A stretch of 64,000 nucleotides of DNA. Origin: Streptomyces sp. CB02923 (GTDB lineage: Bacteria > Actinomycetota > Actinomycetes > Streptomycetales > Streptomycetaceae). The notes beneath the pieces were generated by a model. That model made no database searches and was not told the DNA's origin. It saw only the letters and a list, made by a program, of their open reading frames with translations. Below, in pieces: positions 44,758 to 53,895 of the stretch (position 1 is the first letter of the stretch; each line of letters begins with the position of its first letter). Made by a program: the position numbers and the translations under genes. Location: NCBI RefSeq assembly GCF_001905005.1, contig NZ_LWKZ01000003.1:120579-184578 (forward strand). The letters are read 5' to 3'.

Positions 44758-44938
44758 CGGGGGCGCTCTCTCCCGCGCGACGGCCGCCGCGTACGGGCCG
44801 GCCCAGCACGGCCGAGCCGCGGCGAGTGTTGAGCAGTGCGACGTAGCCGACGGCGAGCAGTCCGAAAGCCGCCGTGGGATGGGGGCCGTCGAGGCCGTCG
44901 AGGCCCTTGAGGCCGGACGGTGAGGGCGCCGATGCCAT
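44744..44938 (-). CDS. Small membrane-anchored protein upstream of the regulator
   Basis: A product of 64 residues. A Gly/Leu/Asp-rich start (GLKGLDGLDGPHPT) is followed by a hydrophobic helix (AAFGLLAVGYVALLNTRRG) and a basic tail. The ATG has AAGGGGAC upstream on the minus strand. It is coupled to the winged-helix gene by overlap. I recognise no family. Confidence 0.6.
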   Translation of the reverse strand: MASAPSPSGLKGLDGLDGPHPTAAFGLLAVGYVALLNTRRGSAVLGRPVRGGRRAGESAPDGTR

Positions 44939-44969
44939 GGATGTCCCCTTGAGGGCCGGTTGCTCCAGT

Positions 44970-45001
44970 GAAACTTGTTTCCTGCTAGGAAAGTAGTTTC
45001 C
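44970..45001 (-). promoter_or_regulatory. Tandem palindromes upstream of the regulator operon
   Basis: GAAACTTGTTTC (44970-44981) and GGAAAGTAGTTTCC (44988-45001) are two palindromes with GAAAC/GTTTC-like arms whose centres are 19 bp apart, about two helical turns. They lie 32 bp before the small gene's start. This is the usual layout of an operator bound by two dimers of a winged-helix repressor. Confidence 0.6.
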
Positions 45002-45195
45002 CGGAGTTCGGTGCGTCAATGGGGCCCGGGGGAGGGGCGGGAGTGTCCGGGTCCGGTTCCCCGGATTCCCGTATCAGAGTCGCGTCAAGACCTGGCCCGA
45101 AGCCGCTACCTGCACCTTTTGTGGCGGTGTGGGGTCGGTAGGGTCGCCTCAGGTTCAGCCCGGTGGGGGCGGCCTTCACGTAAGACAATGGGGCC

Positions 45196-47763
45196 ATGGC
45201 ACGCGGCAAGCTACGGATCTACCTCGGCGCTGCACCGGGCGTCGGCAAGACGTACTCGATGCTGTCCGAGGCGCACCGGCGGGTGGAGCGCGGTACGGAC
45301 GCCGTGGTGGCGTTCGTCGAGCACCACGGCAGGCCCCGTACGGAGGTCATGCTGCACGGCCTGGAGCAGACCGGGCGCGCGGAGCTGGACTACCGGGGCT
45401 CGGCCTTCACCGAGATGGATGTGGACGCGGTGCTGCGCCGCGCCCCGGCCGTGGCGCTCGTCGACGAACTCGCGCACACGAACGTGCCCGGCTCCCGCAA
45501 CGCCAAGCGCTGGCAGGACGTCGAGGAGCTGCTGGAGGCCGGGATCGACGTGATCTCCACGGTCAACATCCAGCACCTGGAATCGCTGGGCGACGTCGTC
45601 GAGTCGATAACCGGTGTGCGGCAGCGCGAGACCGTGCCGGACGAGATCGTCCGCAGGGCCGACCAGATCGAACTGGTCGACATGTCGCCCCAGGCGATCC
45701 GGCGCCGGATGGCGCACGGCAACATCTACAAGTCGGACAAGGTGGATGCCGCCCTGTCGAACTACTTCCGGCCGGGCAACCTGACCGCGCTGCGGGAACT
45801 GGCGTTGCTGTGGGTCGCCGACCGCGTGGACGAATACCTCCAGCAGTACCGCACCGAGCACAGCGTCTCGACCATCTGGGCGGGACGTGAACGCATCGTC
45901 GTCGGGCTCACCGGCGGCCCCGAGGGGCGCACGCTCATACGCCGTGCCTCCCGTATGGCGGCCAAGGGGTCGGGCAGCGAGGTCCTCGCCGTCTACATCG
46001 CGCGCAGCGACGGGCTGACCTCCGCCTCGCCCAAGGAACTCGCCGTGCAGCGCACCCTCGTCGAAGACCTCGGCGGGACGTTCCACCACGTCATCGGCGA
46101 CGACATACCGAACGCGCTGCTGGAGTTCGCGCGCGGGGTCAACGCCACGCAGATCGTGCTGGGCTCCAGCCGCCGCAAGACCTGGCAGTACATCTTCGGA
46201 CCGGGCGTCGGCGTCACCGTCGCCCGCGACTCGGGGCCCGACCTCGACGTCCACATCGTCACGCACGACGAGGTCGCCAAGGGCCGCGGCCTGCCCGTGG
46301 CGCGCGGCGCCCGGCTCGGCCGGACCCGGATCATCGCCGGCTGGCTGGTCGGCGCCGTCGCGCCGGTCCTGCTGTCGCTGCTGCTCACCGCCATCGACAA
46401 CGGCCCGGGACTGGCCAACGACGTCCTGCTCTTCCTCTTCCTGACCGTCGCCGCCGCGCTGCTCGGCGGGCTGATGCCGGCGCTCGCCGCGGCCGCCGTC
46501 GGCTCGGTGCTGCTGAACTTCTACTTCACCCCGCCCACCCACTCGATCACCATCGCCGACCCCAAGAACATCGTCGCCATCCTGATCTTCTTCGCGGTCG
46601 GCGTCTCGGTCGCCTCCGTCGTCGACCTGGCCGCCCGCCGCACCCACCAGGCGGCGCGGCTGCGCGCCGAGTCGGAGATCCTCTCCTTCCTGGCGGGCAG
46701 CGTGCTGCGCGGCGAGACGACACTGGACGCGCTGCTGGAGCGGGTACGGGAGACCTTCGGCATGGACTCGGTCGCGCTGCTGGAGCGGGCCGGCGACGTC
46801 GAGCCGTGGACCTGCGCCGGCCGCGTCGGCGGCAGCGGGGACGGCGACCCGCAGGCCAGGCCGCTGCAGCGGCCCGAGGACGCGGACGTGGACATGCCGG
46901 TCGGCGACCACATGGCGCTGGCGCTGACCGGCCGGGTCCTGCCCGCCGAGGACCGCCGCGTGCTGGCCGCCTTCGCCGCGCAGGCCGCCGTCGTACTGGA
47001 TCGCCAGCGGCTGGTCGGCGAGGCGGAGCGGGCCCGCGAACTGGCCGAGGGCAACCGCATCCGTACGGCGCTGCTGGCCGCCGTCAGCCACGACCTGCGG
47101 ACGCCCCTGGCGAGCATCAAGGCGTCGGTGACCTCGCTGCGCTCCGACGACGTCGCCTGGTCCGAGGAGGACGAGGCGGAGCTGCTGGAGGGCATCGAGG
47201 CGGGCGCCGACCGGCTGGACCACCTGGTGGGCAACCTCCTGGACATGTCCCGCCTGCAGACCGGTACGGTCACCCCGCTGATCCGCGAGATCGACCTGGA
47301 CGAGGTGGTGCCGATGGCGCTCGGCGGTGTCCCCGAAGGCAGCGTCACCCTCGACATCCCCGAGGAGCTGCCGATCGTCGCCGTCGACCCGGGCCTGTTG
47401 GAACGCTCCGTCGCCAACCTGGTCGAGAACGCCGTCAAGTACAGCCCCGAGGGCGAACGGACCCTGGTCTCCGCCAGCGCCCTCGGCGACCGCGTCGAGC
47501 TGCGCATCGCCGACCGCGGCCCCGGCGTGCCGGACAGCGCCAAGGACCGCATCTTCGAGCCCTTCCAGCGGTACGGGGACGCCCCGCGCGGCGCGGGCGT
47601 GGGCCTGGGCCTCGCGGTGGCCCGCGGCTTCGCGGAGGCGATGGGCGGCACGCTCGCCGCCGAGGACACCCCCGGCGGTGGCATGACCATGGTCCTCACG
47701 CTCCGTGCCGTACCCGGCGGGCCGCCGGTGCGGCCCGATCTCCCGGCCCAGGCGACGACGTGA
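45196..47763 (+). CDS. kdpD: KdpD sensor histidine kinase
   Basis: A product of 855 residues. Order: KdpD N-terminal domain with P-loop GAAPGVGKTYSML (11-23) and VDELAHTNVPGS, a universal-stress-like domain (about 230-360), four transmembrane helices (about 380-480), a GAF-like region, HisKA with His632 in AAVSHDLRTPLASIKAS, and HATPase to the end. It senses potassium limitation and turgor. kdpE follows. The GGGG before the ATG is the only ribosome-site candidate. Confidence 0.96.
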   Translation: MARGKLRIYLGAAPGVGKTYSMLSEAHRRVERGTDAVVAFVEHHGRPRTEVMLHGLEQTGRAELDYRGSAFTEMDVDAVLRRAPAVALVDELAHTNVPGSRNAKRWQDVEELLEAGIDVISTVNIQHLESLGDVVESITGVRQRETVPDEIVRRADQIELVDMSPQAIRRRMAHGNIYKSDKVDAALSNYFRPGNLTALRELALLWVADRVDEYLQQYRTEHSVSTIWAGRERIVVGLTGGPEGRTLIRRASRMAAKGSGSEVLAVYIARSDGLTSASPKELAVQRTLVEDLGGTFHHVIGDDIPNALLEFARGVNATQIVLGSSRRKTWQYIFGPGVGVTVARDSGPDLDVHIVTHDEVAKGRGLPVARGARLGRTRIIAGWLVGAVAPVLLSLLLTAIDNGPGLANDVLLFLFLTVAAALLGGLMPALAAAAVGSVLLNFYFTPPTHSITIADPKNIVAILIFFAVGVSVASVVDLAARRTHQAARLRAESEILSFLAGSVLRGETTLDALLERVRETFGMDSVALLERAGDVEPWTCAGRVGGSGDGDPQARPLQRPEDADVDMPVGDHMALALTGRVLPAEDRRVLAAFAAQAAVVLDRQRLVGEAERARELAEGNRIRTALLAAVSHDLRTPLASIKASVTSLRSDDVAWSEEDEAELLEGIEAGADRLDHLVGNLLDMSRLQTGTVTPLIREIDLDEVVPMALGGVPEGSVTLDIPEELPIVAVDPGLLERSVANLVENAVKYSPEGERTLVSASALGDRVELRIADRGPGVPDSAKDRIFEPFQRYGDAPRGAGVGLGLAVARGFAEAMGGTLAAEDTPGGGMTMVLTLRAVPGGPPVRPDLPAQATT

Positions 47764-47887
47764 GCGCGCGCCCCGCCGGGTCCGGAGCGGCACCGCGCGT
47801 GCCGCCTCCCGGCCCCCTGGAGCCGCCATCCAGCCGACACCCCGCGGGCGCGGCCCGGCGGGTTTCCCCACCACGAGGAGAACGACA

Positions 47888-48571
47888 GTGAACCGGGTGC
47901 TTGTGGTCGATGACGAGCCGCAGATCGTACGGGCCCTCGTGATCAACCTGAAGGCGCGCAAGTACGAGGTCGACGCCGCCCCCGACGGGGCCACCGCCCT
48001 CAAGCTGGCCGCCGCCCGCCACCCCGACGTGATCGTCCTGGACCTCGGCCTGCCCGACATGGACGGCGTGGAGGTGATCAAGGGACTGCGCGGCTGGACC
48101 CGGGTGCCGATCCTGGTGCTCTCCGCCCGGCAGACCTCCGACGAGAAGGTCGAGGCGCTGGACGCCGGGGCGGACGACTACGTCACCAAGCCCTTCGGGA
48201 TGGACGAGCTGCTGGCCCGGCTGCGGGCCGCGGTGCGCCGCGCCGAGCCGACCGGGCCCGCCGAGGACGAGGTGGTCGTGGAGACCGACGGCTTCACCGT
48301 CGACCTCGCCGCGAAGAAGGTCAACCGCGACGGCCGGGACGTGCGCCTTACGCCGACCGAGTGGCACCTGCTGGAAGTCCTGGTCCGCAATACGGGCCGT
48401 CTCGTCAGCCAGAAGCAGCTCCTCCAGGAGGTCTGGGGGCCCTCGTACGGCACCGAGACCAACTATCTGCGGGTCTATATGGCACAGCTGCGCCGCAAAC
48501 TGGAGAGCGACCCCTCGCACCCCCGGCACTTCGTCACCGAGCCGGGGATGGGCTACCGCTTCGAGCAGTGA
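47888..48571 (+). CDS. kdpE: KdpE response regulator (OmpR family)
   Basis: A product of 227 residues. The phosphorylated Asp52 lies in VIVLDLGLPD and the conserved Lys in DYVTKPFG; an OmpR-type winged helix ends GMGYRFEQ. The GTG follows cgaggaga. It activates kdpFABC when phosphorylated by KdpD. The pair lies about 2.2 kb downstream of kdpC rather than contiguous with it. Confidence 0.95.
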   Translation: MNRVLVVDDEPQIVRALVINLKARKYEVDAAPDGATALKLAAARHPDVIVLDLGLPDMDGVEVIKGLRGWTRVPILVLSARQTSDEKVEALDAGADDYVTKPFGMDELLARLRAAVRRAEPTGPAEDEVVVETDGFTVDLAAKKVNRDGRDVRLTPTEWHLLEVLVRNTGRLVSQKQLLQEVWGPSYGTETNYLRVYMAQLRRKLESDPSHPRHFVTEPGMGYRFEQ

Positions 48572-48650
48572 CCGCGGGCCCGCGGCAGCCGGGCGGTCCG
48601 GCGGCGTGCGGGGCGTGATCCCGGGTCCCGCACACCGGTACGCTGGCCTC

Positions 48651-49049
48651 ATGAGCGCTGGGACCCGATCCGAGAAGCCGGCAGGCCGTTTCCGCCGGAT
48701 GCTCGACAGGCTGTCCTCCTCCGAGGAGGAGCTGGAGTCCGCCGAGCTGCAACAGGACGCGCAGAACACCGGCTGCACCCGCATCTGCGACTGCGACGAC
48801 CGGCAGATAGTCAAGGTCACCGGCACCCTGCGGCACGTCACGCTGCGGCCGCGCGCCGGTGTGCCCGCCCTGGAGGCGGAGCTGTTCGACGGCTCCGCCG
48901 CACTGGACGTCGTCTGGCTCGGCCGGCGTGCCATCACCGGCATAGAGCCGGGCCGCAAGCTCATCGCCTCGGGCCGCATCTCCATGAGCCACGGGCGCCG
49001 GGTGCTGTTCAATCCGAAATACGAACTCCGACCACTCGGACAGGAGTAG
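48651..49049 (+). CDS. OB-fold nucleic acid-binding protein
   Basis: A product of 132 residues. The helical N-terminus with a Glu-rich stretch (SSSEEELESAELQ) is followed by an OB-fold with VKVTGTLRHVTLRP, ALDVVWLGRR and GRKLIASGRIS. An actinobacterial family neighbouring DUF3159 (Rv2694c in M. tuberculosis, from memory). The ATG has TACGCT 6 bp upstream and no ribosome site. The next gene follows after 3 bp. Confidence 0.88.
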   Translation: MSAGTRSEKPAGRFRRMLDRLSSSEEELESAELQQDAQNTGCTRICDCDDRQIVKVTGTLRHVTLRPRAGVPALEAELFDGSAALDVVWLGRRAITGIEPGRKLIASGRISMSHGRRVLFNPKYELRPLGQE

Positions 49050-49052
49050 CCG

Positions 49053-49913
49053 GTGACGTCTGACGACCGACCGAACCGAACCACCGGACCGGCCGGCGAG
49101 CCGGTCCACGAGCAGGACGCCGCAGCGGACGGCAGGGCCGTCACCGAGGCCGCCCTGTTCGAGGCCTTCGGCGGCGTGCGCGGCATGGTCGAGACCGTGC
49201 TGCCCGGCCTGCTGTTCGTCACGATCTTCACGGTCAACAAGGACCTGCACAGCTCCGCCATCGCCGCGCTGGCGGTCTCGCTGGTGCTGGCGGTCGCCCG
49301 CCTGGTGCGCAAGGACACCGTCAAGCACGCCTTCGGCGGCGTCTTCGGAGTGGCCTTCGGCGTGGTCTTCGCGATGATGACCGGCAACGCCAAGGACTTC
49401 TACCTGCCCGGCATGCTCTACACGCTGGGCCTGGGTGTCGCCTACATCGCCACCACGCTGGCCGGTGCGCCGTTGATCGGCCTGATCCTGGGGCCGGTGT
49501 TCAAGGAGAACCTCTCCTGGCGCACCCGCAACCCGGGCCGCAAGAAGGCGTACGCCAAGGCCAGCTACGCCTGGGGCGCGATCCTGCTCGCCAAGTGCGC
49601 GATCCTCTTCCCGCTGTACTGGTGGGCGGACACCACGCACCTGGGCTGGATACTGATCGCGCTGAAGATCCCGCCGTTCCTGCTGGCGGTCTGGCTCACC
49701 TGGGTGTTCCTGGCCAAGGCGCCGGCGCCGATCGACGTCTTCGCCGAGATGGAGGCCAAGGAGAAGGCCGAGGAGGAGGCGAAGGCCGCGCGGGAGGGCC
49801 GGGTGACGGAGAACGACGTCCTGGACCGGGTGGCCGACGACCTCTACAAGGACGTCACGCCGCAGGCGCTGGCCGCCGAGCCGCCGGGCCGGGCCGGGCG
49901 GCACCGGGCCTGA
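49053..49913 (+). CDS. DUF3159 integral membrane protein
   Basis: A product of 286 residues. After a soluble N-terminus (to about 40) there are about six hydrophobic helices between 48 and 230, with a conserved FKENLSWRTRNPGRKKAYAK loop, then a Glu/Ala-rich helical tail. Family of unknown function next to the TrkA genes in actinobacteria (Rv2693c, from memory). The GTG start follows the OB-fold gene closely, so they form an operon. Confidence 0.9.
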   Translation: MTSDDRPNRTTGPAGEPVHEQDAAADGRAVTEAALFEAFGGVRGMVETVLPGLLFVTIFTVNKDLHSSAIAALAVSLVLAVARLVRKDTVKHAFGGVFGVAFGVVFAMMTGNAKDFYLPGMLYTLGLGVAYIATTLAGAPLIGLILGPVFKENLSWRTRNPGRKKAYAKASYAWGAILLAKCAILFPLYWWADTTHLGWILIALKIPPFLLAVWLTWVFLAKAPAPIDVFAEMEAKEKAEEEAKAAREGRVTENDVLDRVADDLYKDVTPQALAAEPPGRAGRHRA

Positions 49914-49954
49914 CACCGGGCCGTACGGACGGCGAAGGGCCGCGTACGAGTACG

Positions 49955-50000
49955 AACGGCGAGGGGCCGGGAACCCATGGGTTCCCGGCCCCTCGCCGTT
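49955..50000. terminator. Very strong bidirectional terminator
   Basis: A perfect palindrome with 22-bp arms and a 2-base centre (AT), between the convergent DUF3159 and TrkA genes. The minus strand ends in a T-poor flank, but stem strength alone should stop polymerase in both directions. Confidence 0.85.
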
Positions 50001-50021
50001 ACGGGTGCGTCCCGCCCGGTG

Positions 50022-50690
50022 TCACGCCTCGCGGCGTACCGACAGCAGGTCCTCCAGCTGCTCCTCGCGCGACTGGGCCGCGACGAACAGCAGCTCGTCA
50101 CCGGCCTCCAGCGCGTCCTCCTTGTTGGGGGTGAGCACCCGGTTGCCGCGGATGATCGTGACCAGGGAGGTGTCCTCCGGCCACTGGACGTCGCCGACCA
50201 GGGTGCCGGCCAGTGCCGCCTCCGGGGGCAGCGTCAGCTCGACGAGGTTGGCGTCGCCGTGGCTGAAGCGCAGCAGCCGTACCAGGTCGCCGACGCTCAC
50301 CGCCTCCTCGACCAGTGCCGACATCAGACGCGGGGTGGAGACGGCGACGTCCACTCCCCACGCCTCGTTGAACAGCCACTCGTTCTTGGGGTTGTTGACG
50401 CGGGCCACCACCCGCGGCACGCCGTACTCGGTCTTGGCGAGCAGCGAGACGACGAGGTTGACCTTGTCGTCGCCGGTCGCCGCGATGACGACGTTGCAGC
50501 GCTGCAGCGCTGCCTCGTCCAGCGACGTGATCTCGCAGGCGTCGGCCAGCAGCCACTCCGCCAGCGGCACCCGCTCGACCGAGATCGCCGTCGGCGCCTT
50601 GTCGATGAGCAGGATCTCGTGCCCGTTCTCCAGCAGCTCGCCGGCGATGGACCGGCCCACCGCGCCCGCGCCCGCGATAGCGACCCTCAT
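50022..50690 (-). CDS. TrkA-family potassium uptake protein (second of the pair)
   Basis: A product of 222 residues. An N-terminal NAD-binding RCK domain (AIAGAGAVGRSIAGELLENG) is followed by a TrkA_C domain from about residue 140. It regulates potassium transport through nucleotide binding at a Trk/Ktr channel. The ATG overlaps the stop of the upstream trkA by four bases. It corresponds to ceoC of mycobacteria. Confidence 0.94.
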   Translation of the reverse strand: MRVAIAGAGAVGRSIAGELLENGHEILLIDKAPTAISVERVPLAEWLLADACEITSLDEAALQRCNVVIAATGDDKVNLVVSLLAKTEYGVPRVVARVNNPKNEWLFNEAWGVDVAVSTPRLMSALVEEAVSVGDLVRLLRFSHGDANLVELTLPPEAALAGTLVGDVQWPEDTSLVTIIRGNRVLTPNKEDALEAGDELLFVAAQSREEQLEDLLSVRREA

Positions 50691-51355
50691 GCCTGCGCCT
50701 CCTCGGGCCCTTCGGCGAACACCGCTTCCACCTTCTCGACCTCGTCGGTGCGCATCATGACGTGCACCAGGTCGCCTTCCTGCAGCACGGTCTGGGACGT
50801 CGGCAGCATCGCCTCACCCAGCCGGGTGAGGAAGGCGACGCGTACGCCGGTCTCCTCCTGCAGCTGACTGATCTTGTGGCCCACCCAGGACGGCGAGGTG
50901 TGCACCTCGGCGAGCTGGACGCCGCCGCTCGGGTCGCGCCACAGCGGCTCGGCCCCGGAGGGCAGCAGCCGGCGCAGCATCTGGTCGGCGGTCCAGCGCA
51001 CGGTGGCGACCGTGGGGATGCCCAGCCGCTGGTAGACCTCGGCGCGCCGCGGGTCGTAGATCCGGGCCGCGACGTTCTCCACGCCGAACATCTCGCGGGC
51101 CACCCGGGCCGCGATGATGTTGGAGTTGTCGCCGCTGCTGACGGCGGCGAAGGCGCCCGCCTCCTCGATCCCGGCTTCGCGCAGCGTGTCCTGGTCGAAA
51201 CCGACCCCGGTGACCCGGCGGCCGCCGAAGCCGGAGCCCAGACGGCGGAAGGCGGTCGGGTCCTGGTCGACCACCGCGATCGTATGACCCTGGCTCTCCA
51301 GGGTCTGTGCGAGCGCGGAACCCACCCGCCCGCACCCCATGATGACGATGTGCAT
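50687..51355 (-). CDS. TrkA-family potassium uptake protein (first of the pair)
   Basis: A product of 222 residues. The Rossmann start is IVIMGCGRVGSALAQTLESQG, followed by an acidic residue at the second strand (VVDQDP) for NAD(H) binding; a TrkA_C domain follows. It corresponds to ceoB of mycobacteria. No Trk membrane subunit is encoded nearby. A4-copy 11-bp repeat lies 130 bp upstream. Confidence 0.94.
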   Translation of the reverse strand: MHIVIMGCGRVGSALAQTLESQGHTIAVVDQDPTAFRRLGSGFGGRRVTGVGFDQDTLREAGIEEAGAFAAVSSGDNSNIIAARVAREMFGVENVAARIYDPRRAEVYQRLGIPTVATVRWTADQMLRRLLPSGAEPLWRDPSGGVQLAEVHTSPSWVGHKISQLQEETGVRVAFLTRLGEAMLPTSQTVLQEGDLVHVMMRTDEVEKVEAVFAEGPEEAQA

Positions 51356-51484
51356 CGGCCCCTACCTCGCACCTTTCCCTGTGCTGTGACGCCGGCTGCT
51401 TCGACCTGGCGTGTTCGGCGACCACGCTACCTGGCGTGGGGACCGCTGCATCCACGCAGTTCGCCCGCTCGGCCCTCTTCGGCG

Positions 51485-51528
51485 TTAAGAACGCGACAAG
51501 AGAACATAAGCGAAGGGTAAGTTTCCTT
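51485..51528. promoter_or_regulatory. Four 11-bp direct repeats between divergent trkA and TrkA-channel genes
   Basis: TTAAGAACGCG, ACAAGAGAACA, TAAGCGAAGGG and TAAGTTTCCTT follow each other at exact 11-bp period, each starting with a TTAAGA-like half-site. The stretch is markedly A-rich. The spacing fits side-by-side binding of an OmpR/PhoB-type regulator. The same design recurs at 55061 and 63221. Confidence 0.55.
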
Positions 51529-51686
51529 GCGGTACGGCCGGGAATCTGGTCCTCGGCCGGGAGCGGGGCGTTCCGCGGCGGGCGCGCCCGGCCTGTCCGG
51601 GACCGGCCCCCTTCGCCCCGATCCGGGGCCCGCGACCGGCCGCGATCACGTGCGTGGGGCCCGCTCCGTAAGGCACGCTGAGTGCC

Positions 51687-53765
51687 GTGTCCACCGTGCC
51701 TCAGCAGCCCCAACAGGGCCTAGCCGCCCCTCATATGGTCGTCTGCGGTGACGACGCCCTCGCGCGCCGCCTCGCCGCCGAACTCAAGGACGTCTACCGG
51801 GAGCGGGTGACGCTCGTCGTCCCCTCCGCCAGAGAACCGCACCGGCCCCGCATCCCGCCGCCGGCCGGAGCCCTGGGGCGGGCCCAGGCCCTGCTGGGGC
51901 GGGTCTCGGCCGCCATGGTGCGGACGCCGTCCGGCGCACCCGATGCCCCCGGCGGCGAGGCCCAGGGCGGCGACGAGCCGCCCGACGAACCCCTGCGGGT
52001 CCTGGAGGCGGCCGAGGCCGACGACGACACGCTGGCCGCGGCCGGCATCGGCGCGGCCGGCGCGCTCGCGCTGGTCTACGACGATGACGAGACCAACATC
52101 CACGCGGCGCTGCGGGCCCGGCGGCTCAACCCGCGGCTGCGGCTGGTGATCCGGCTCTACAACCGCAAACTCGGCCAGTACCTGGAACAGCTGCTGGACC
52201 AGGCCGCGGCGGTCGGCGCCCTGGACGCCGAAGGGGCCGACGCGTCCACCACGGTCCTGTCCGACGCCGACACCGTGGCCCCCGCGCTGGCGGCCACCGC
52301 CGTGGCGGGCACCAGCAAGGTCATCGAGGCCGACGGCCTGCTGCTGCGCGCCGTGGAACGCAGCCCCGCCCGGCAGGGCCCGGCCGCCGCCTCCGGGCTG
52401 TGCCCGCTCGCCATCCTGTCCGCGACGGCGGACGTGGCCGCGGACTCGCCGGACACACCGGGCGGGGACACCGGACCGTCCGCCGACGACGGCCCGGAAC
52501 TCCTCCCCGACGACGTCACCGCGGCGGCCGCGGCCGGGCGCGGCTCCGTCGTCCTGGAAACCGTCACCTACCAGGGCCGCCAGCCGCGCCCCGGCGGCCG
52601 GGGCCGTCCACGGCGTCCGGAGGGGCGCGGCGGCGCGGGCGTGCGGTGGGGGCCGGGCAGCCTGCGGGGCCGGGGCGTGCCGCTGGGCTCCTTCTTCTCC
52701 CGCAGGCTGCGCTGGTCGCTGGCAGGCGTCGTCGGCACCGTCCTCGCGCTGGCCGTCGCGTCCTCCTTAACGACGGGCGACTCCCCGCTGCACGCCACGT
52801 ACCTCTCGCTCCTCGACCTCTTCGCCATCAACGAACCGGCCATCGGCGAGCCGGTCTCCCGCAAGGTGCTGCAACTCCTGTCCGGCCTCACCGGTCTGCT
52901 GCTGCTGCCGGTCCTGGTGGCCGCCGCGCTCGAAGGGCTCGGCACGTTCCGCAACGCCTCCGCGCTACGGCGTCCGCCGCGCGGGCTGTCAGGGCACGTG
53001 GTGCTGCTGGGACTCGGAAAGGTCGGTACGCGGGTGCTGGCCCGGCTGCACGAGCTGGGCATCCCCGTGGTGTGTGTGGAGGCGGACCCCGAAGCGCGCG
53101 GCATTGCGCTGGCGCGTCGGCTGCGGGTACCGACCGTGGTGGGCGACGTCACACACGAAGGCGTACTGGAAGCCGCGAAGATCCAGCGCGCGCACGGCCT
53201 GCTGGCCCTGACCAGCGATGACACCATCAACCTGGAGGCGGCCCTCTACGCCCGCTCGGTCAAGCCCCAGCTGCGGGTGACGCTGCGCCTGTTCGACGAC
53301 CGCTTCGCCACGGCCGTCTACCGCACCCTGCGCGCCGCGCACCCCCGGGCGCTGACCCGCAGCCGCAGCGTCAGCTTCCTGGCCGCGCCCGCCTTCGCCG
53401 GTGCGATGATGGGCCGCCAGATCATCGGCGCCATCCCCGTCGAACGGCGGGTGCTGCTCGTCGCCCGGGTCGAGGTACGCGGCCACGCCGCCCTGGAAGG
53501 CCGCCGCATCGCCGACGTGTTCCGGCCCGGCCTGCTGCGCGTCCTGGCCGTGGACACCTCCGCCCCCGGCGGCCCGCCGGACCCCGCGCCCGGCGCTGCC
53601 CAGGAAACGCAGGAGCGCGGCCGTGCCCGGCTCGTACAGGAGCTGGGGGACACATACGAACTGCGGCCCGAGGACCGCGTCCTGCTCGTGGCCACCCGCC
53701 AGGGACTGGGCGAGCTGGTCTCCCGGCATGCGCGTACCGGGGGAGCGGCCTGGCAGGAGGCGTAG
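51687..53765 (+). CDS. Two TrkA-N domains flanking a channel-like membrane segment (CASTOR/Pollux-like)
   Basis: A product of 692 residues. First nucleotide-binding RCK-like domain (about 10-210, starting MVVCGDDALARRLAAEL), a Gly/Arg/Pro-rich linker (about 245-335), a membrane part with two helices (about 348-370 and 405-430) around a loop with SLLDLFAI, and a second RCK domain (about 432-570, VVLLGLGKVGTRVLARL). The architecture resembles RCK-gated ion channels, but no potassium filter (TVGYG) is present. Codon 361 is TTA (52767-52769), so bldA dependence is expected. The GTG start has no clear ribosome site. Confidence 0.8.
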   Translation: MSTVPQQPQQGLAAPHMVVCGDDALARRLAAELKDVYRERVTLVVPSAREPHRPRIPPPAGALGRAQALLGRVSAAMVRTPSGAPDAPGGEAQGGDEPPDEPLRVLEAAEADDDTLAAAGIGAAGALALVYDDDETNIHAALRARRLNPRLRLVIRLYNRKLGQYLEQLLDQAAAVGALDAEGADASTTVLSDADTVAPALAATAVAGTSKVIEADGLLLRAVERSPARQGPAAASGLCPLAILSATADVAADSPDTPGGDTGPSADDGPELLPDDVTAAAAAGRGSVVLETVTYQGRQPRPGGRGRPRRPEGRGGAGVRWGPGSLRGRGVPLGSFFSRRLRWSLAGVVGTVLALAVASSLTTGDSPLHATYLSLLDLFAINEPAIGEPVSRKVLQLLSGLTGLLLLPVLVAAALEGLGTFRNASALRRPPRGLSGHVVLLGLGKVGTRVLARLHELGIPVVCVEADPEARGIALARRLRVPTVVGDVTHEGVLEAAKIQRAHGLLALTSDDTINLEAALYARSVKPQLRVTLRLFDDRFATAVYRTLRAAHPRALTRSRSVSFLAAPAFAGAMMGRQIIGAIPVERRVLLVARVEVRGHAALEGRRIADVFRPGLLRVLAVDTSAPGGPPDPAPGAAQETQERGRARLVQELGDTYELRPEDRVLLVATRQGLGELVSRHARTGGAAWQEA

Positions 53766-53895
53766 GGACCGGCAGCGGCGGAGCGCCGGGTCCGTTCCGT
53801 CCGGCCGCGCGTCGTCCGGCAGGATGGACGTGCTCCGAAGGCCGGGGCGGAGCACGGCGCGGCGGCAGGGAGCACGGACGGTGAAGGACGGCGGG

